A model generated the notes under the pieces. The model did no database searches, had not been told where the DNA came from, and saw only the letters and a program-made list of their open reading frames with translations. Shown piece after piece: positions 43,045-51,238 of a stretch of DNA of 64,000 nt (position 1 is its first letter; every line of letters begins with the position of its first letter). The translations under genes were made by a program, and so were the position numbers. Location: NCBI GenBank assembly GCA_964247975.1, contig CAXTWH010000011.1, forward strand, positions 54,084-118,083, given 5' to 3'. This stretch comes from KBS-96 sp964247975. Its GTDB lineage: Bacteria > Acidobacteriota > Terriglobia > Bryobacterales > Bryobacteraceae.

Positions 43045-44421
43045 GTGTTCAAGCCGCCTGAGCCGAAGCCGAACGCTGCCCATCTGGATCGCGGCATGGG
43101 CCTATGGGGCGCGGCTTCCACCAACATGCTGAACATGGTCGGCGTGGGGCCGTTCATCACCATTCCTTTAGCCCTTGCGGCAATGGGCGGTCCCCAAGCC
43201 ATGCTGGCCTGGGTTGCGGGTGCGGTTCTGGCGCTCTGCGATGGCATGGTGTGGGCGGAACTGGGAGCAGCCATGCCCGATTCCGGCGGCTCTTATTATT
43301 ACCTGCTGGAAGCGTTTGGCCCGCGAAGCTGGGGGCGGCTTCTCAGCTTTGTATTTCTATGGCAGGCCGTGGTCGTGGGGCCGATCACCATTGCTTCCGG
43401 CGCGGTTGGGTTTGCCGATTACGCTTCTTATTTAGTTCCCGTTCTCAGCGGTTGGGGAAAAATCGCGCTGGCGGTTGCGGTCTGCTTGGTGAACACCCTT
43501 CTGGTGTATCGCGACATCAAATCCATCAGCGCGCTTTCCGTTACTTTATGGGTGGTTGTAATGGGCACCGCTGCTTGGATTCTGTTCGGCGGGTTCACTC
43601 ATTTTCATCCTGCGCTGGCGTTCACGTTTCCGCCGAATGCGTTTCATCTTTCCCGCTCTTTTTTTGTCGGCTTCGGCGCGGCCACGCTGATTTCCATGTA
43701 CGACTACAGCGGCTACTTCAATGTCTGCTTAATCGGTGAAGAAGTGCGCGAACCGTCGCGGACCATTCCACGCTCTATCCTCATCTCGATCGTACTGGTG
43801 GCCGCGCTTTATCTGGCGATCAACATTTCGGTTGTCGGCGTTATTCCCTGGCAGCAGGCGGTCAACTCTAAAACCGTAGTGGCCGATCTGATGCAGCAGA
43901 TTTATGGGTCCACCGCCGGGCAGATTGTGGCTGTGCTGGTGTTGTGGGCCGCGTTCGGTTCCGTGTTCGCGCTGCTGCTCGGCTATTCGCGCATTCCCTA
44001 CGCCGCCGCCGTGGATGGCCGCTTTTTTTCCGTATTCGGCCGCTTGCACCCGCGCAAGCATTTTCCTGTTTTTTCGGTTGTCTTCATGGGCCTGTTATCG
44101 GCGGCGGCCTGCCTGCTCAGCCTGGCCGATCTGATCAACTACATGATTATTTTTCAGATTCTGTCCCAGTTCATCGCCCAGTGCATCGCCGTGTTTCTTA
44201 TTCGCCGGCATAGGCCGGACATCCGGCGGCCTTTCAACATGCCGTTGTATCCGCTTCCGGTTCTCGTGGCCTTGTTGGGTTGGATTTATATTCTCGCTGA
44301 AAGTGAAACCAAGTATATTGTTGGCGCATCCGTGCTGACGATTGGAGGAGCCGTCGCCTATCTGTGGCGGGCGAAAAACAATGCAAGCTGGCCGTTTGAA
44401 GCGAAACGCAGTTTGGTTTAG
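43045..44421 (+). CDS. APC-family amino-acid permease
   Basis: A 458-residue protein with about 12 membrane helices. The first helix has the APC signature (TNMLNMVGVGPFITIPLALA), followed by VWAELGAAMPDSGGSYYYL (the conserved E-x-P-GG-Y segment after helix 2) and GEEVREPSRTIPRSI between helices 6 and 7. The substrate is likely an amino acid or polyamine, taken up by cation symport or exchange. The start is GTG at 43045. It stands alone after the TPR gene. Confidence 0.92.
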   Translation: MFKPPEPKPNAAHLDRGMGLWGAASTNMLNMVGVGPFITIPLALAAMGGPQAMLAWVAGAVLALCDGMVWAELGAAMPDSGGSYYYLLEAFGPRSWGRLLSFVFLWQAVVVGPITIASGAVGFADYASYLVPVLSGWGKIALAVAVCLVNTLLVYRDIKSISALSVTLWVVVMGTAAWILFGGFTHFHPALAFTFPPNAFHLSRSFFVGFGAATLISMYDYSGYFNVCLIGEEVREPSRTIPRSILISIVLVAALYLAINISVVGVIPWQQAVNSKTVVADLMQQIYGSTAGQIVAVLVLWAAFGSVFALLLGYSRIPYAAAVDGRFFSVFGRLHPRKHFPVFSVVFMGLLSAAACLLSLADLINYMIIFQILSQFIAQCIAVFLIRRHRPDIRRPFNMPLYPLPVLVALLGWIYILAESETKYIVGASVLTIGGAVAYLWRAKNNASWPFEAKRSLV

Positions 44422-44476
44422 CACCACGCTTTGGCTGGCAAAATAGGAACCACTCTCACAGTTGAGTAAATAAGGG

Positions 44477-44680
44477 TCAAACGCTTTTGAGGGCGCGTTT
44501 CACAGCTTCGGGGTTGCGCTCAATCACAGTAAGGTAAGCTCTTACCGCGTTATCCGGTCGTGAGCGGCCTTGTTCCCAATCTTGCAGCGTTCGCGGGTTG
44601 AACCCGTAAAGCTCGGCAAATTGCATTTGCGAAAGACCGGACTTTTCACGAACTGAATGCACATCTACTTCGTCAGGCAC
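44477..44680 (-). CDS. XRE-family helix-turn-helix protein (antitoxin-like)
   Basis: A 67-residue protein of the HigA/NadS antitoxin type: VHSVREKSGLSQMQFAELYG then FNPRTLQDWEQGRSRPDNAV and AYLTVIERNPEAVKRAL. The start is GTG at 44680. The frame stays open and protein-like upstream to about 44815 (SPQGYPRHTQFPARRDFELR) but contains no ATG, GTG or TTG that I would trust, so the original N-terminus may be lost or begin at an unusual codon. No toxin of the HigB/RelE type is adjacent; the PIN toxin upstream has its own antitoxin. Confidence 0.78.
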   Translation of the reverse strand: MPDEVDVHSVREKSGLSQMQFAELYGFNPRTLQDWEQGRSRPDNAVRAYLTVIERNPEAVKRALKSV

Positions 44681-44816
44681 AGCAACAACACGAGTGCGGA
44701 GTTCAAAATCTCTTCGTGCCGGAAACTGAGTATGACGTGGGTAGCCTTGTGGTGAACATTCCTTGAACTTAATCTTGTTCTTTAATACTCCACGCTGAAG
44801 AAGCGAGTAATTGGGT

Positions 44817-45245
44817 TTATAAAAATAGAGGAAGCCTGTTTCGTAAAGCGAAAGCGGTTAAAGCATCGTCATAACAAAACAAAGCAACAGGTGTATTCTG
44901 AACAACATTTAAGTGATAGACGATGGCGGCATGAATCGAATCAGCTCCTTTAAGCCGATCGTTCCAGGCAAAATAAAACGCCGTTTCCAAAATCTGTTCG
45001 GTCAAGAGAACAACCTGCATATTCTCCCAATGATCCTGAATCTGAAGCAAGAATCGGATCTGTTCCTCTTCGATCGGGAGGCGTGTCGTTCTCTGACGGC
45101 TAACCGAACTGGTAACTTCTATCATTCCCAGTCTGCTGGCAAACAAGCAATGATCAGGATTATCGAACACGGCCTGAACTGACAGATCACCGGTTTCGGT
45201 CAGATAACGTTTCACCCAAGCACTGGCATCAAGATAAATATTCAT
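44817..45245 (-). CDS. PIN-domain (VapC-like) toxin
   Basis: A 142-residue PIN-domain RNase. The acidic active-site residues are present: Asp6 (YLDASAWVKRY), Glu43 (GMIEVTSS), Asp102 (LKGADSIHAA) and Asp126/127 (FCYDDALTAFA). VapC toxins cleave initiator tRNA or rRNA. The start overlaps the stop of the antitoxin gene upstream by four bases (ATGA), the usual coupling for such pairs. Confidence 0.9.
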   Translation of the reverse strand: MNIYLDASAWVKRYLTETGDLSVQAVFDNPDHCLFASRLGMIEVTSSVSRQRTTRLPIEEEQIRFLLQIQDHWENMQVVLLTEQILETAFYFAWNDRLKGADSIHAAIVYHLNVVQNTPVALFCYDDALTAFALRNRLPLFL

Positions 45246-45475
45246 CGCCGATCCCGAACAAGTTGTTCGGACGGACTTAATTCTCCAGGTGCAAGATCAA
45301 TCTCTTTCGGTTTAAAGTCATTCCGGAAGTAGGGTCTGGTTTGCGGAGATCTTACTCCTGCGATATTCAAGGGAACGTAAACGTCCTGTTCCCGTTCGAG
45401 CATCTTCTTCACCGTTTCGAAGTTTTCCTCTGGTACCGTGTCCAGCAGTTGATGTAGTTGCTCACGCGTAATCAT
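45242..45475 (-). CDS. Antitoxin paired with the PIN toxin
   Basis: A 77-residue protein. The N-terminal part (MITREQLHQLLDTVPEENFE, then TVKKMLEREQDVYVP) is helical and the C-terminal part (RPYFRNDFKPKEIDLAPGEL) is extended, as expected for a toxin-wrapping antitoxin. The ATG at 45475 has AGGAG about seven bases upstream; the frame opens at 45496. It does not match a VapB subfamily I can name, but position and overlap with the toxin gene make the pairing likely. Confidence 0.75.
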   Translation of the reverse strand: MITREQLHQLLDTVPEENFETVKKMLEREQDVYVPLNIAGVRSPQTRPYFRNDFKPKEIDLAPGELSPSEQLVRDRR

Positions 45476-45549
45476 GACAATAACTCCTATTCTCATCTTC
45501 TGATTGTTCCTGTCTGCTCAACAGCCTCTTCATACAAGATTGCCGGCGT

Positions 45550-46137
45550 TCAACAATTTCCCTCCCCGAACGGAATAGCACATCTTTTGCCAAACAAAAC
45601 TTCATCCATCGCCATCCGTACTTGCTGTACGCAGATATTCGGGCTTACGCCGCCCACGCCCGTTCCTAAACCCGGCAGCGCGATGCGCCGTACAACATTA
45701 CAAATCGGCTGCCCTTGATAAAGCCCTTCAGCAAACACGCCCTGCTGCACTAACAGAAAAACAGCTCGCGCCGCCAGAAACGGATTGATGGAATCCACCA
45801 GTCTCATCGGCACCCGCATAGTTGGCGCAACAATCAACCAGGGAACATCGGCATGGTTCGTTTCAACAATATCGGCATTTCCCACCAGCAGTTCGCCGTG
45901 GTGCCGTTCCGCAATCATCTTCTGCACGCGTTCTTGCAGATCAGCACCGAACCAATCGAGGTAAAGCGCATCAACGCCGCCATCCATAAATCCGAAGCTA
46001 TTTGCCGGACTCACCACCGCATCGCAGGCAACGTCAAGAATCGAGCCGTGATGCACTGCGACACCGGGCAGGTTTCCGCAAAACTGTTCCCAGGCTTGCG
46101 CCATCGCCTCATTCACTGCCGTCAACACAATCTGCAT
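45550..46137 (-). CDS. Macro-domain protein (ADP-ribose binding)
   Basis: A 195-residue protein that is one macro domain. Landmarks are VHHGSILDVACDAVVSPANS, FGFMDGGVDALYLDWFG (ligand loop 1 with Asn and Gly-Gly), VPWLIVAPTMRVPM and IALPGLGTGVGGVSP (ligand loop 2). Macro domains bind ADP-ribose and often remove it from proteins or nucleic acids. This one resembles stand-alone macro proteins related to phosphatase-type members. The ATG at 46137 is used; the frame extends to a TTG at 46149. It lies beside a toxin-antitoxin pair, which could be meaningful because some macro proteins are antitoxins. Confidence 0.88.
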   Translation of the reverse strand: MQIVLTAVNEAMAQAWEQFCGNLPGVAVHHGSILDVACDAVVSPANSFGFMDGGVDALYLDWFGADLQERVQKMIAERHHGELLVGNADIVETNHADVPWLIVAPTMRVPMRLVDSINPFLAARAVFLLVQQGVFAEGLYQGQPICNVVRRIALPGLGTGVGGVSPNICVQQVRMAMDEVLFGKRCAIPFGEGNC

Positions 46138-46167
46138 ACAGAAATGCAATGAGCTGCAAACCCTCAG

Positions 46168-46500
46168 CTAACGCCGCTGCCAGGTGCTTTCGACAACATC
46201 TCCCTTGGCATTCACCGTCAGCGTCACCATCAGCACGCCGCGCGTTCGCGGCAATCCCGTTGACGGAGGCGACCGCCATACGTACAGACTCAGCCCCGAA
46301 GACCCTTCAAAGTGTTCTCGCGGCGGCCCGAACTGTTGAAGAATGCCGTCGATTTTTTGCGCGCGCAGTTCATTAATCGCGGCGGAAACCCGCTCAGCTT
46401 CTTTTTGGTCGCGCCATTCGGTGATGCGGTCCGATAAAAGCAGCCATGCGGAGAAACAGCCGATGAACAGAAAGAAAACGCATCCTTCAACGAAAAACAT
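46168..46500 (-). CDS. Small membrane-anchored protein, function unknown
   Basis: A 110-residue protein with one N-terminal transmembrane helix (GCVFFLFIGCFSAWLLL), a charged helix (ITEWRDQKEAERVSAAINEL) and a beta-strand-like C-terminal part (REHFEGSSGLSLYVW, GVLMVTLTVNAKGDVVEST) that could be a small lipid-binding or SmpA/OmlA-like domain (GILQQFGPPREH resembles its motif). It is placed between the macro-domain gene and a terminator. I do not recognise a named family. Confidence 0.6.
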   Translation of the reverse strand: MFFVEGCVFFLFIGCFSAWLLLSDRITEWRDQKEAERVSAAINELRAQKIDGILQQFGPPREHFEGSSGLSLYVWRSPPSTGLPRTRGVLMVTLTVNAKGDVVESTWQRR

Positions 46501-46541
46501 AAACCGTCGGGAACTGGATTAAATATTCAAAAGCGTAGCGA

Positions 46542-46582
46542 CAAAACACAACAAAGCCGGCAACAGAAACGCTGCCGGCTTT
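46542..46582 (-). terminator. Intrinsic terminator of the glycine-zipper lipoprotein gene
   Basis: AAAGCCGGCA at 46553-46562 pairs with TGCCGGCTTT at 46573-46582 (ten base pairs, ten-base loop). On the minus strand it is followed by TTGTGTTTTGT. Confidence 0.75.
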
Positions 46583-46621
46583 GCCAGGATCAATCAACAG
46601 GAATCCGCCAGGAGATCAAAC

Positions 46622-47689
46622 TTACCGGACATCCAGCCGCAGCGGCGCTTCCAGTTGAAATGTCAGAACAGATTCTGCCGGAACTTTCACCGAACCGCGT
46701 GTAAAGACCTGCGTTCCCGCGCCTGCCGCCGCGCCCGAGGCCGCGCCAATCGCTGCGCCGCGTCCGCCTCCGGCAATCGCCCCAATTACCGCGCCCAATG
46801 CGCCCACCCCGCCCGCGTATTTTGCGGTGCGCTTGTTCGCTCCTACGCCGTCCTTGCCTTTTTGAGCCAGATCGCCCGTTTGCACTTCATAAGTGCGGCC
46901 ATTTACCGCTAACGACTGCATATCGAGCACCAGATCATTCGCGCGGATCTTACCCGCCCCCGCGCTGCGCACCACCAGCGTAGCGGCGGAACCGCGCGGA
47001 ATCGCCACGTTGCCGTCGTTATCAAGAACGCTGTTTGAAACAACCGCGGAAAATGTCTGGCCGGTTTCCGCTGTTTTGGAATCGATTGCCTCGTTGGTGC
47101 GAACCGAAATTTTTGTGCCGCTCGGAATCACAATGTGCTGCGGCGGAGGCGGTGCTACCGGCGCTGGCGCGGGAGCCGGCTGTGAGCTGGCCATTGAACT
47201 ATTGTCCGACGCAGCGGAACTGGTCGGCGCAGCCGCTCCGGGCGCAACTGCCGTGGCCGAAGAAGGAACGGAACGCCTCGGCTCGCGCCGTGGTGGCGCA
47301 TTGTTAGCCTCATCATCGCCGAAACGAATGCTGCGAATATCTTGTGAAGCAAAAGTTCGCGTCGCGCCGTTCTCGCCCCGGAACGTCAACTGCGAACCAT
47401 TTTTAGAAACCAGCGTGCCTTTGTACTTGCTGCCGTCGCTTAATGTCACGGAAGCAGGCAGATCGTTCGGCGCAGCCGCGTCTGCGGTAATTCCTCCATC
47501 AGGAGCCTGAGTGGGCGCGGCAGTTTCTGTCATTGCATTGCTGGCCGGTGGAGTTGTGGCAGTTCCCGTTGGATTTGCCTGGGCTGCCGCAGGAGTTTGG
47601 TTCTGCGCTGATTGTTCCGGAGCTTTGCTGCAAGCTCCGTTTATCATTAGAACCGCAGCGATTGTGAATGCTGATGAAATTTTCTTCAT
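46622..47689 (-). CDS. Glycine-zipper lipoprotein of unknown function
   Basis: A 355-residue protein. The leader ends at a Cys (VLMINGACSKAPE), suggesting a lipoprotein. Next is a low-complexity Ala/Thr/Gln/Pro linker, an SH3-like strand set (SVTLSDGSKYKGTLVSKNGS, TRTFASQDIRSIRFGDDE), a Pro/Ala-rich linker and a second beta domain (IPSGTKISVRTNEAIDSKTA, VAIPRGSAATLVVRSAGAG). The end is a glycine zipper (GGVGALGAVIGAIAGGGRGA), which can insert in membranes or oligomerise. Homologues of this layout are common in acidobacteria. It is followed by an intrinsic terminator. Confidence 0.75.
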   Translation of the reverse strand: MKKISSAFTIAAVLMINGACSKAPEQSAQNQTPAAAQANPTGTATTPPASNAMTETAAPTQAPDGGITADAAAPNDLPASVTLSDGSKYKGTLVSKNGSQLTFRGENGATRTFASQDIRSIRFGDDEANNAPPRREPRRSVPSSATAVAPGAAAPTSSAASDNSSMASSQPAPAPAPVAPPPPQHIVIPSGTKISVRTNEAIDSKTAETGQTFSAVVSNSVLDNDGNVAIPRGSAATLVVRSAGAGKIRANDLVLDMQSLAVNGRTYEVQTGDLAQKGKDGVGANKRTAKYAGGVGALGAVIGAIAGGGRGAAIGAASGAAAGAGTQVFTRGSVKVPAESVLTFQLEAPLRLDVR

Positions 47690-47748
47690 GTTTCCTCGCC
47701 ATCTTCTAAAAAGTGATTGCTTCTTCTGTGATTATGCCCTGAAACGGC

Positions 47749-48450
47749 TCAGCTTATTATTTCAGGTTCTTCCGTCGCTTGAACAGCTTTCCTTGATTCC
47801 GATCGCAAGGATACAAGCAGACGGCCCGGACCGGCAGGCTGCAACGCAATAAAACTTAAATCAGGCACCACGATTGGAACCGGCAGCGCGGAGGACGCAA
47901 ACGTTGTGGCCAGCCCAATCACTTTCGCTCCGGCAGCTAATCCAGCTTCCAAACCGGCCGGCGTATCTTCAAACACTAGGCATTGGTCCGGCGGAACGCC
48001 CAACTCCCGCGCCGCTCGCAGAAAGCCCTCCGGGTCCGGCTTGCCATGCTGGATGTCATCGGCGGAAATCAATAAAGAAATTGCCGGAAATCCGCCGCCC
48101 AAGAGCCGCAGGGTTGCCAGTCGGCGCGAAGCTGACGTCACCACCGCCCATGTTGCATATTGGTTAACGATCTGAACCGCTTCCAATGCTCCGTTGATGG
48201 TGCGTACCGGCGTGGGGTCCAGTTCTTCTTCCGCCAGCAACGCTGCCGCTTCGGCCTTGGCATCCACTTGCGGCATGAATAAACGAATCGTGTCCGCCGT
48301 GGGGCGGCCATGCGCGTACCCAACCACTTCCGCCGCGTTCAATTGGTGCTTCAGCGCCCAGCGCGTCCACGTTCTTTCCACAATCGGCGTGGAATCCACC
48401 AGCGTTCCATCCATGTCGAACAACACGGCGCGTATCTCAAAAGGCCTCAT
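47749..48450 (-). CDS. HAD-superfamily sugar-phosphatase-like hydrolase
   Basis: A 233-residue HAD hydrolase with all four motifs: VLFDMDGTLVDS (nucleophile Asp), AVVTSASRRLA (motif II), GKPDPEGFLRAA (motif III Lys) and CLVFEDTPAGLEAG (motif IV). The small helical cap and the VTSASR segment resemble glycerol-3-phosphatase and 2-deoxyglucose-6-phosphatase types. It lies 22 bases after the PfkB-kinase gene on the same strand, so the two probably act on related phosphosugars. The exact substrate is not readable. Confidence 0.88.
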   Translation of the reverse strand: MRPFEIRAVLFDMDGTLVDSTPIVERTWTRWALKHQLNAAEVVGYAHGRPTADTIRLFMPQVDAKAEAAALLAEEELDPTPVRTINGALEAVQIVNQYATWAVVTSASRRLATLRLLGGGFPAISLLISADDIQHGKPDPEGFLRAARELGVPPDQCLVFEDTPAGLEAGLAAGAKVIGLATTFASSALPVPIVVPDLSFIALQPAGPGRLLVSLRSESRKAVQATEEPEIIS

Positions 48451-48472
48451 GGAATTTAGTAAATGAAACCGC

Positions 48473-49408
48473 TTACATGCGGGTCACTTGCGTCATCGGA
48501 AACATTTCTTCCGCTTCCTGAAACGTCGCCAGTTGAACGCCCGGCAGTTTTGCCGAAGCAGTGCCGGCTGCCACGCCCCAACGCACTGCATCCTCAAACG
48601 TGTTGCCATGCGCCATCGCCCACACGAAAGCCGCTCCCATTGCGTCTCCAGCCCCGATCGGGCATACCGCGTCAATGCGCGGCGGAGCCACTTCAATCAC
48701 GCCATTCTCAGACGCTGCAATTACGCCCCGGCTCCCCAGCGACAACAACACCTGCTTGGCGCCCATTGCTTTAATTCGCTGCGCCGCTTCCAGATTGTGC
48801 GATCTGGTGATCAACGCTCGCCCTAACAAACGCTCGGCTTCCGATTGGTTCGGCGTCACCACCGAAGGCCCGGCTTCCACGCCCGGCTGCAGCGGCTCGC
48901 CATCGGTATCGAGCAATGTTTGCACTTGATGCTTCTCCGCTTGCGCAATCAACTTCGCATAAAAATCCGCCGGCACGCCCGGCGGCAGGCTTCCGCAAAG
49001 CATCAGCCAAGTGGCATTCGGCAATTGTTTTTCAACTGCTTTTCGGATGCGGTTCAACTCGGCGTCGGACAACGGTGGTCCCAATTCATTTAGCTTCACC
49101 GACAAGCCCTGCCGGTCGGAAATGGTGAGATTCGTGCGGATGTGGCTTCTAATCTTCACCAGCTCCACCGCAAAACCGTCTTCGGAAAGCTTGTCTTCAA
49201 AGCGCCGCCCTCCTTCGCCGCCCGATGTGGTGATCGCCAGTGTTTTCGCGCCAAAACTTTTCAACACTCGCGCTGCGTTGATGCCGCGTCCCCCGGCGGC
49301 AAAATTGGTGGAAAGAATGTAAGCTCGATCCTCGAAGACCAGCCGGTCCACCGTCACAATGCGGTCCAGCGCCGGATTCACAGTGAGAGTCAGAATTGTG
49401 TCTTTCAT
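48473..49408 (-). CDS. PfkB-family 1-phosphofructokinase-type kinase
   Basis: A 311-residue kinase. It starts ILTLTVNPALDRIVTVD, as FruK/LacC/PfkB enzymes do, then has FAAGGRGINAARVLKSFGAK (substrate Gly-Gly motif), TWLMLCGSLPPGVPADFYAK and the C-terminal PfkB signature PIGAGDAMGAAFVWAM with the catalytic Asp. Likely substrates are fructose-1-phosphate, tagatose-6-phosphate or fructose-6-phosphate. The ATG at 49408 is used; the frame opens at 49492. No PTS gene is nearby. Confidence 0.9.
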   Translation of the reverse strand: MKDTILTLTVNPALDRIVTVDRLVFEDRAYILSTNFAAGGRGINAARVLKSFGAKTLAITTSGGEGGRRFEDKLSEDGFAVELVKIRSHIRTNLTISDRQGLSVKLNELGPPLSDAELNRIRKAVEKQLPNATWLMLCGSLPPGVPADFYAKLIAQAEKHQVQTLLDTDGEPLQPGVEAGPSVVTPNQSEAERLLGRALITRSHNLEAAQRIKAMGAKQVLLSLGSRGVIAASENGVIEVAPPRIDAVCPIGAGDAMGAAFVWAMAHGNTFEDAVRWGVAAGTASAKLPGVQLATFQEAEEMFPMTQVTRM

Positions 49409-49507
49409 CGCCCTATCCAGCGTAGCGGACGAGAGGAAAAATTTTGCTTTAGAACAGCATTGATTTCTCCTGCCTGTAAGTTTCTCCGGCAAATTGAAAT
49501 AAACGCA

Positions 49508-50470
49508 ATGGTAAGCTCAACTGAATTCGCCGTCATGCCTTCACGCTCCGCCAGCGCCTGGTTTGCCCTGGGCGCCGTTTGCATTCTCTGGGGAACTACT
49601 TACCTCGCCATCCGCATCGCGCTTGAATCGTTCGGGCCACTTTTACTCATGGCGCTCCGTTATTCACTATCCGGGGCGCTGATGGTGGGCGCGGCCAAAC
49701 TCTGGGGCGCGGCGCTGCCGCAGGGGAAACTGTTCTGGCTTACCGCGCTTTACGGCGTGGTCACAATCGGCTTAGGCACCGGGCTGCTTTGCGTTGCCGA
49801 ACAATGGGTGCCAAGCGGCTTGGCAGCGTTGTTTATTGCCACCATGCCGTTCTGGATGGTGATTGTGGATTGGGTGTTGTCGCGCGGCGCGAACCGGCCC
49901 CAAGCGTCCACGATACGCGGCTTGTTGATTGGCTTAATCGGCGTGGCGGTGCTGGTGGCGCCTTCCGCCATTCACAGCGGCTTCAGCAGCAGCGCCATTA
50001 TCGGTTTCCTTCTGCTGCAGATCGGCTGCGTTGGTTGGGTAATCGGCGCGCTGCTTCAGAAAAGGCTCGGCGCAGTAGCTCATCCCATTGTGAGCGGCGC
50101 GGTGCAGCAGCTTGCCACCGGCATTGTGTTTTTTCTGTTGGCTGCCGTTTTTGAACACGCCCCTACTCACCTGACAGCTCGCGCCGTGGGCGGCATTGCC
50201 TATCTGGTTGTGTTCGGAGCCATCGTCGGCTACAGTGCTTTCGTGTATGCAATGGACCGGCTGCCCGCCGCCATTGTTTCTATCTATACATTTGTTAATC
50301 CGGTGGTGGCTGTGTTTCTCGGTTCACTCATTTTTCGGGAGCCTTTCGGCATCCGCGAACTGATTGCAATGACGCTCATCTTCATCGGCATCGCGGTTGT
50401 AAAATTCAGTGGAACGCGGAAACAGCAATTAGTCCAGAACGAAAACACTGAAGTCGCGGTGGGCGAGTAA
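49508..50470 (+). CDS. EamA/DMT-family transporter
   Basis: A 320-residue protein with about ten membrane helices in two EamA halves: ASAWFALGAVCILWGTTYLA with AIRIALESFGPLLLMALRYS, and IIGFLLLQIGCVGWVIGALL with YTFVNPVVAVFLGSLIFREP in the second. The RhaT/YedA/PagO-like NPVVA-x-FLG-x-L-x-E segment is clear. Substrates are metabolites such as amino acids or purines, often exported. The ATG at 49508 is used. The frame runs upstream to 49142, but that part overlaps the divergent kinase gene and is not protein-like for this family. Confidence 0.9.
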   Translation: MVSSTEFAVMPSRSASAWFALGAVCILWGTTYLAIRIALESFGPLLLMALRYSLSGALMVGAAKLWGAALPQGKLFWLTALYGVVTIGLGTGLLCVAEQWVPSGLAALFIATMPFWMVIVDWVLSRGANRPQASTIRGLLIGLIGVAVLVAPSAIHSGFSSSAIIGFLLLQIGCVGWVIGALLQKRLGAVAHPIVSGAVQQLATGIVFFLLAAVFEHAPTHLTARAVGGIAYLVVFGAIVGYSAFVYAMDRLPAAIVSIYTFVNPVVAVFLGSLIFREPFGIRELIAMTLIFIGIAVVKFSGTRKQQLVQNENTEVAVGE

Positions 50471-50500
50471 ACGCCGGAACCGCGCTTGTTATAACGGAAC

Positions 50501-51238
50501 TTGCCGGAAGCAAAGATATTATTGGACCCGCGCTGGCCTGCCGACCTGCAACAGATGCAAACGGAAGTGGTGAACTGTTTTCGCTGCCCCCGCTTGGTGC
50601 AGTGGCGCGAAGAAATTGCCCAAACCAAACGCCGCGCTTATCTTAACTGGACTTACTGGGGGCGTCCTGTTCCCTCGTTTGGCGATCCCCAGGCACGGCT
50701 TCTGATCATTGCCCTGGCTCCCGGCGCGCATGGTGCAAACCGCACCGGGCGCATGTTCACCGGCGATCGTTCCGGCGAATTTCTGTATCGCGCTTTATAT
50801 GAAACAGGCTTCGCCAATCAACCCACCAGCGTGTCCAGCGATGACGGGCTGCACCTGACCGATTGTTTTATGACCGCTCCCGTTCGCTGCGTGCCGCCCG
50901 ACAATAAACCGGAACGCAGCGAAGTGTTGAACTGCCGCCCATATCTTCATCGCACGCTGGCCGCTTTAAAGAACGTAAAGGTAGTGGTGCCTTTAGGCAG
51001 CTTCGGCTTCGGCGAATATCTTTCTTATCTGCATAATCAAAGCTGCATCCAATCCCGCTCCGCATTTCCGTTCGGACACAGCGTTTTATATCAGACTCAC
51101 CAAGGCGGACCGCTGCTGCTCGGCTGTTATCATCCCAGCCAGCAGAACACTTCCACCCGCAAGCTGACTGCGGAAATGCTGTTTCAGCTTTTTGACCGTG
51201 CCCGGCAGTTGATTGAAGGTAAAACCGAGCAGGATTAA
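50501..51238 (+). CDS. Family 5 (UDGb-type) iron-sulfur uracil-DNA glycosylase
   Basis: A 245-residue DNA-repair enzyme. Four Cys suitable for a 4Fe-4S cluster are Cys26 and Cys29 (VVNCFRCPRL), Cys130 (APVRCVPP) and Cys145 (LNCRPYLH). The catalytic motif 1 is ALAPGAHGANRTGRMFTGD and motif 3 is GCYHPSQQNTSTRKLT. Family 5 enzymes remove uracil and other deaminated bases (hypoxanthine, xanthine). In motif 1 the usual catalytic Asp is replaced by Ala (GAHGA), as is normal for UDGb. The start is TTG at 50501. It ends four bases inside the convergent TPR gene. Confidence 0.93.
   Translation: MPEAKILLDPRWPADLQQMQTEVVNCFRCPRLVQWREEIAQTKRRAYLNWTYWGRPVPSFGDPQARLLIIALAPGAHGANRTGRMFTGDRSGEFLYRALYETGFANQPTSVSSDDGLHLTDCFMTAPVRCVPPDNKPERSEVLNCRPYLHRTLAALKNVKVVVPLGSFGFGEYLSYLHNQSCIQSRSAFPFGHSVLYQTHQGGPLLLGCYHPSQQNTSTRKLTAEMLFQLFDRARQLIEGKTEQD

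Noticed and set aside
43104..43739. A 211-codon plus-strand frame inside the APC permease gene
   Set aside because: It overlaps the permease in another frame; the permease has the APC signature and membrane helices.
46893..47510. A 205-codon plus-strand frame opposite the glycine-zipper lipoprotein
   Set aside because: Its low-complexity Ala/Gly content mirrors the Ala/Pro-rich linkers of the real gene.
49142..49507. N-terminal extension of the EamA transporter frame
   Set aside because: It overlaps the divergent PfkB gene and adds 122 residues with no membrane or family features; the ATG at 49508 fits the family length.
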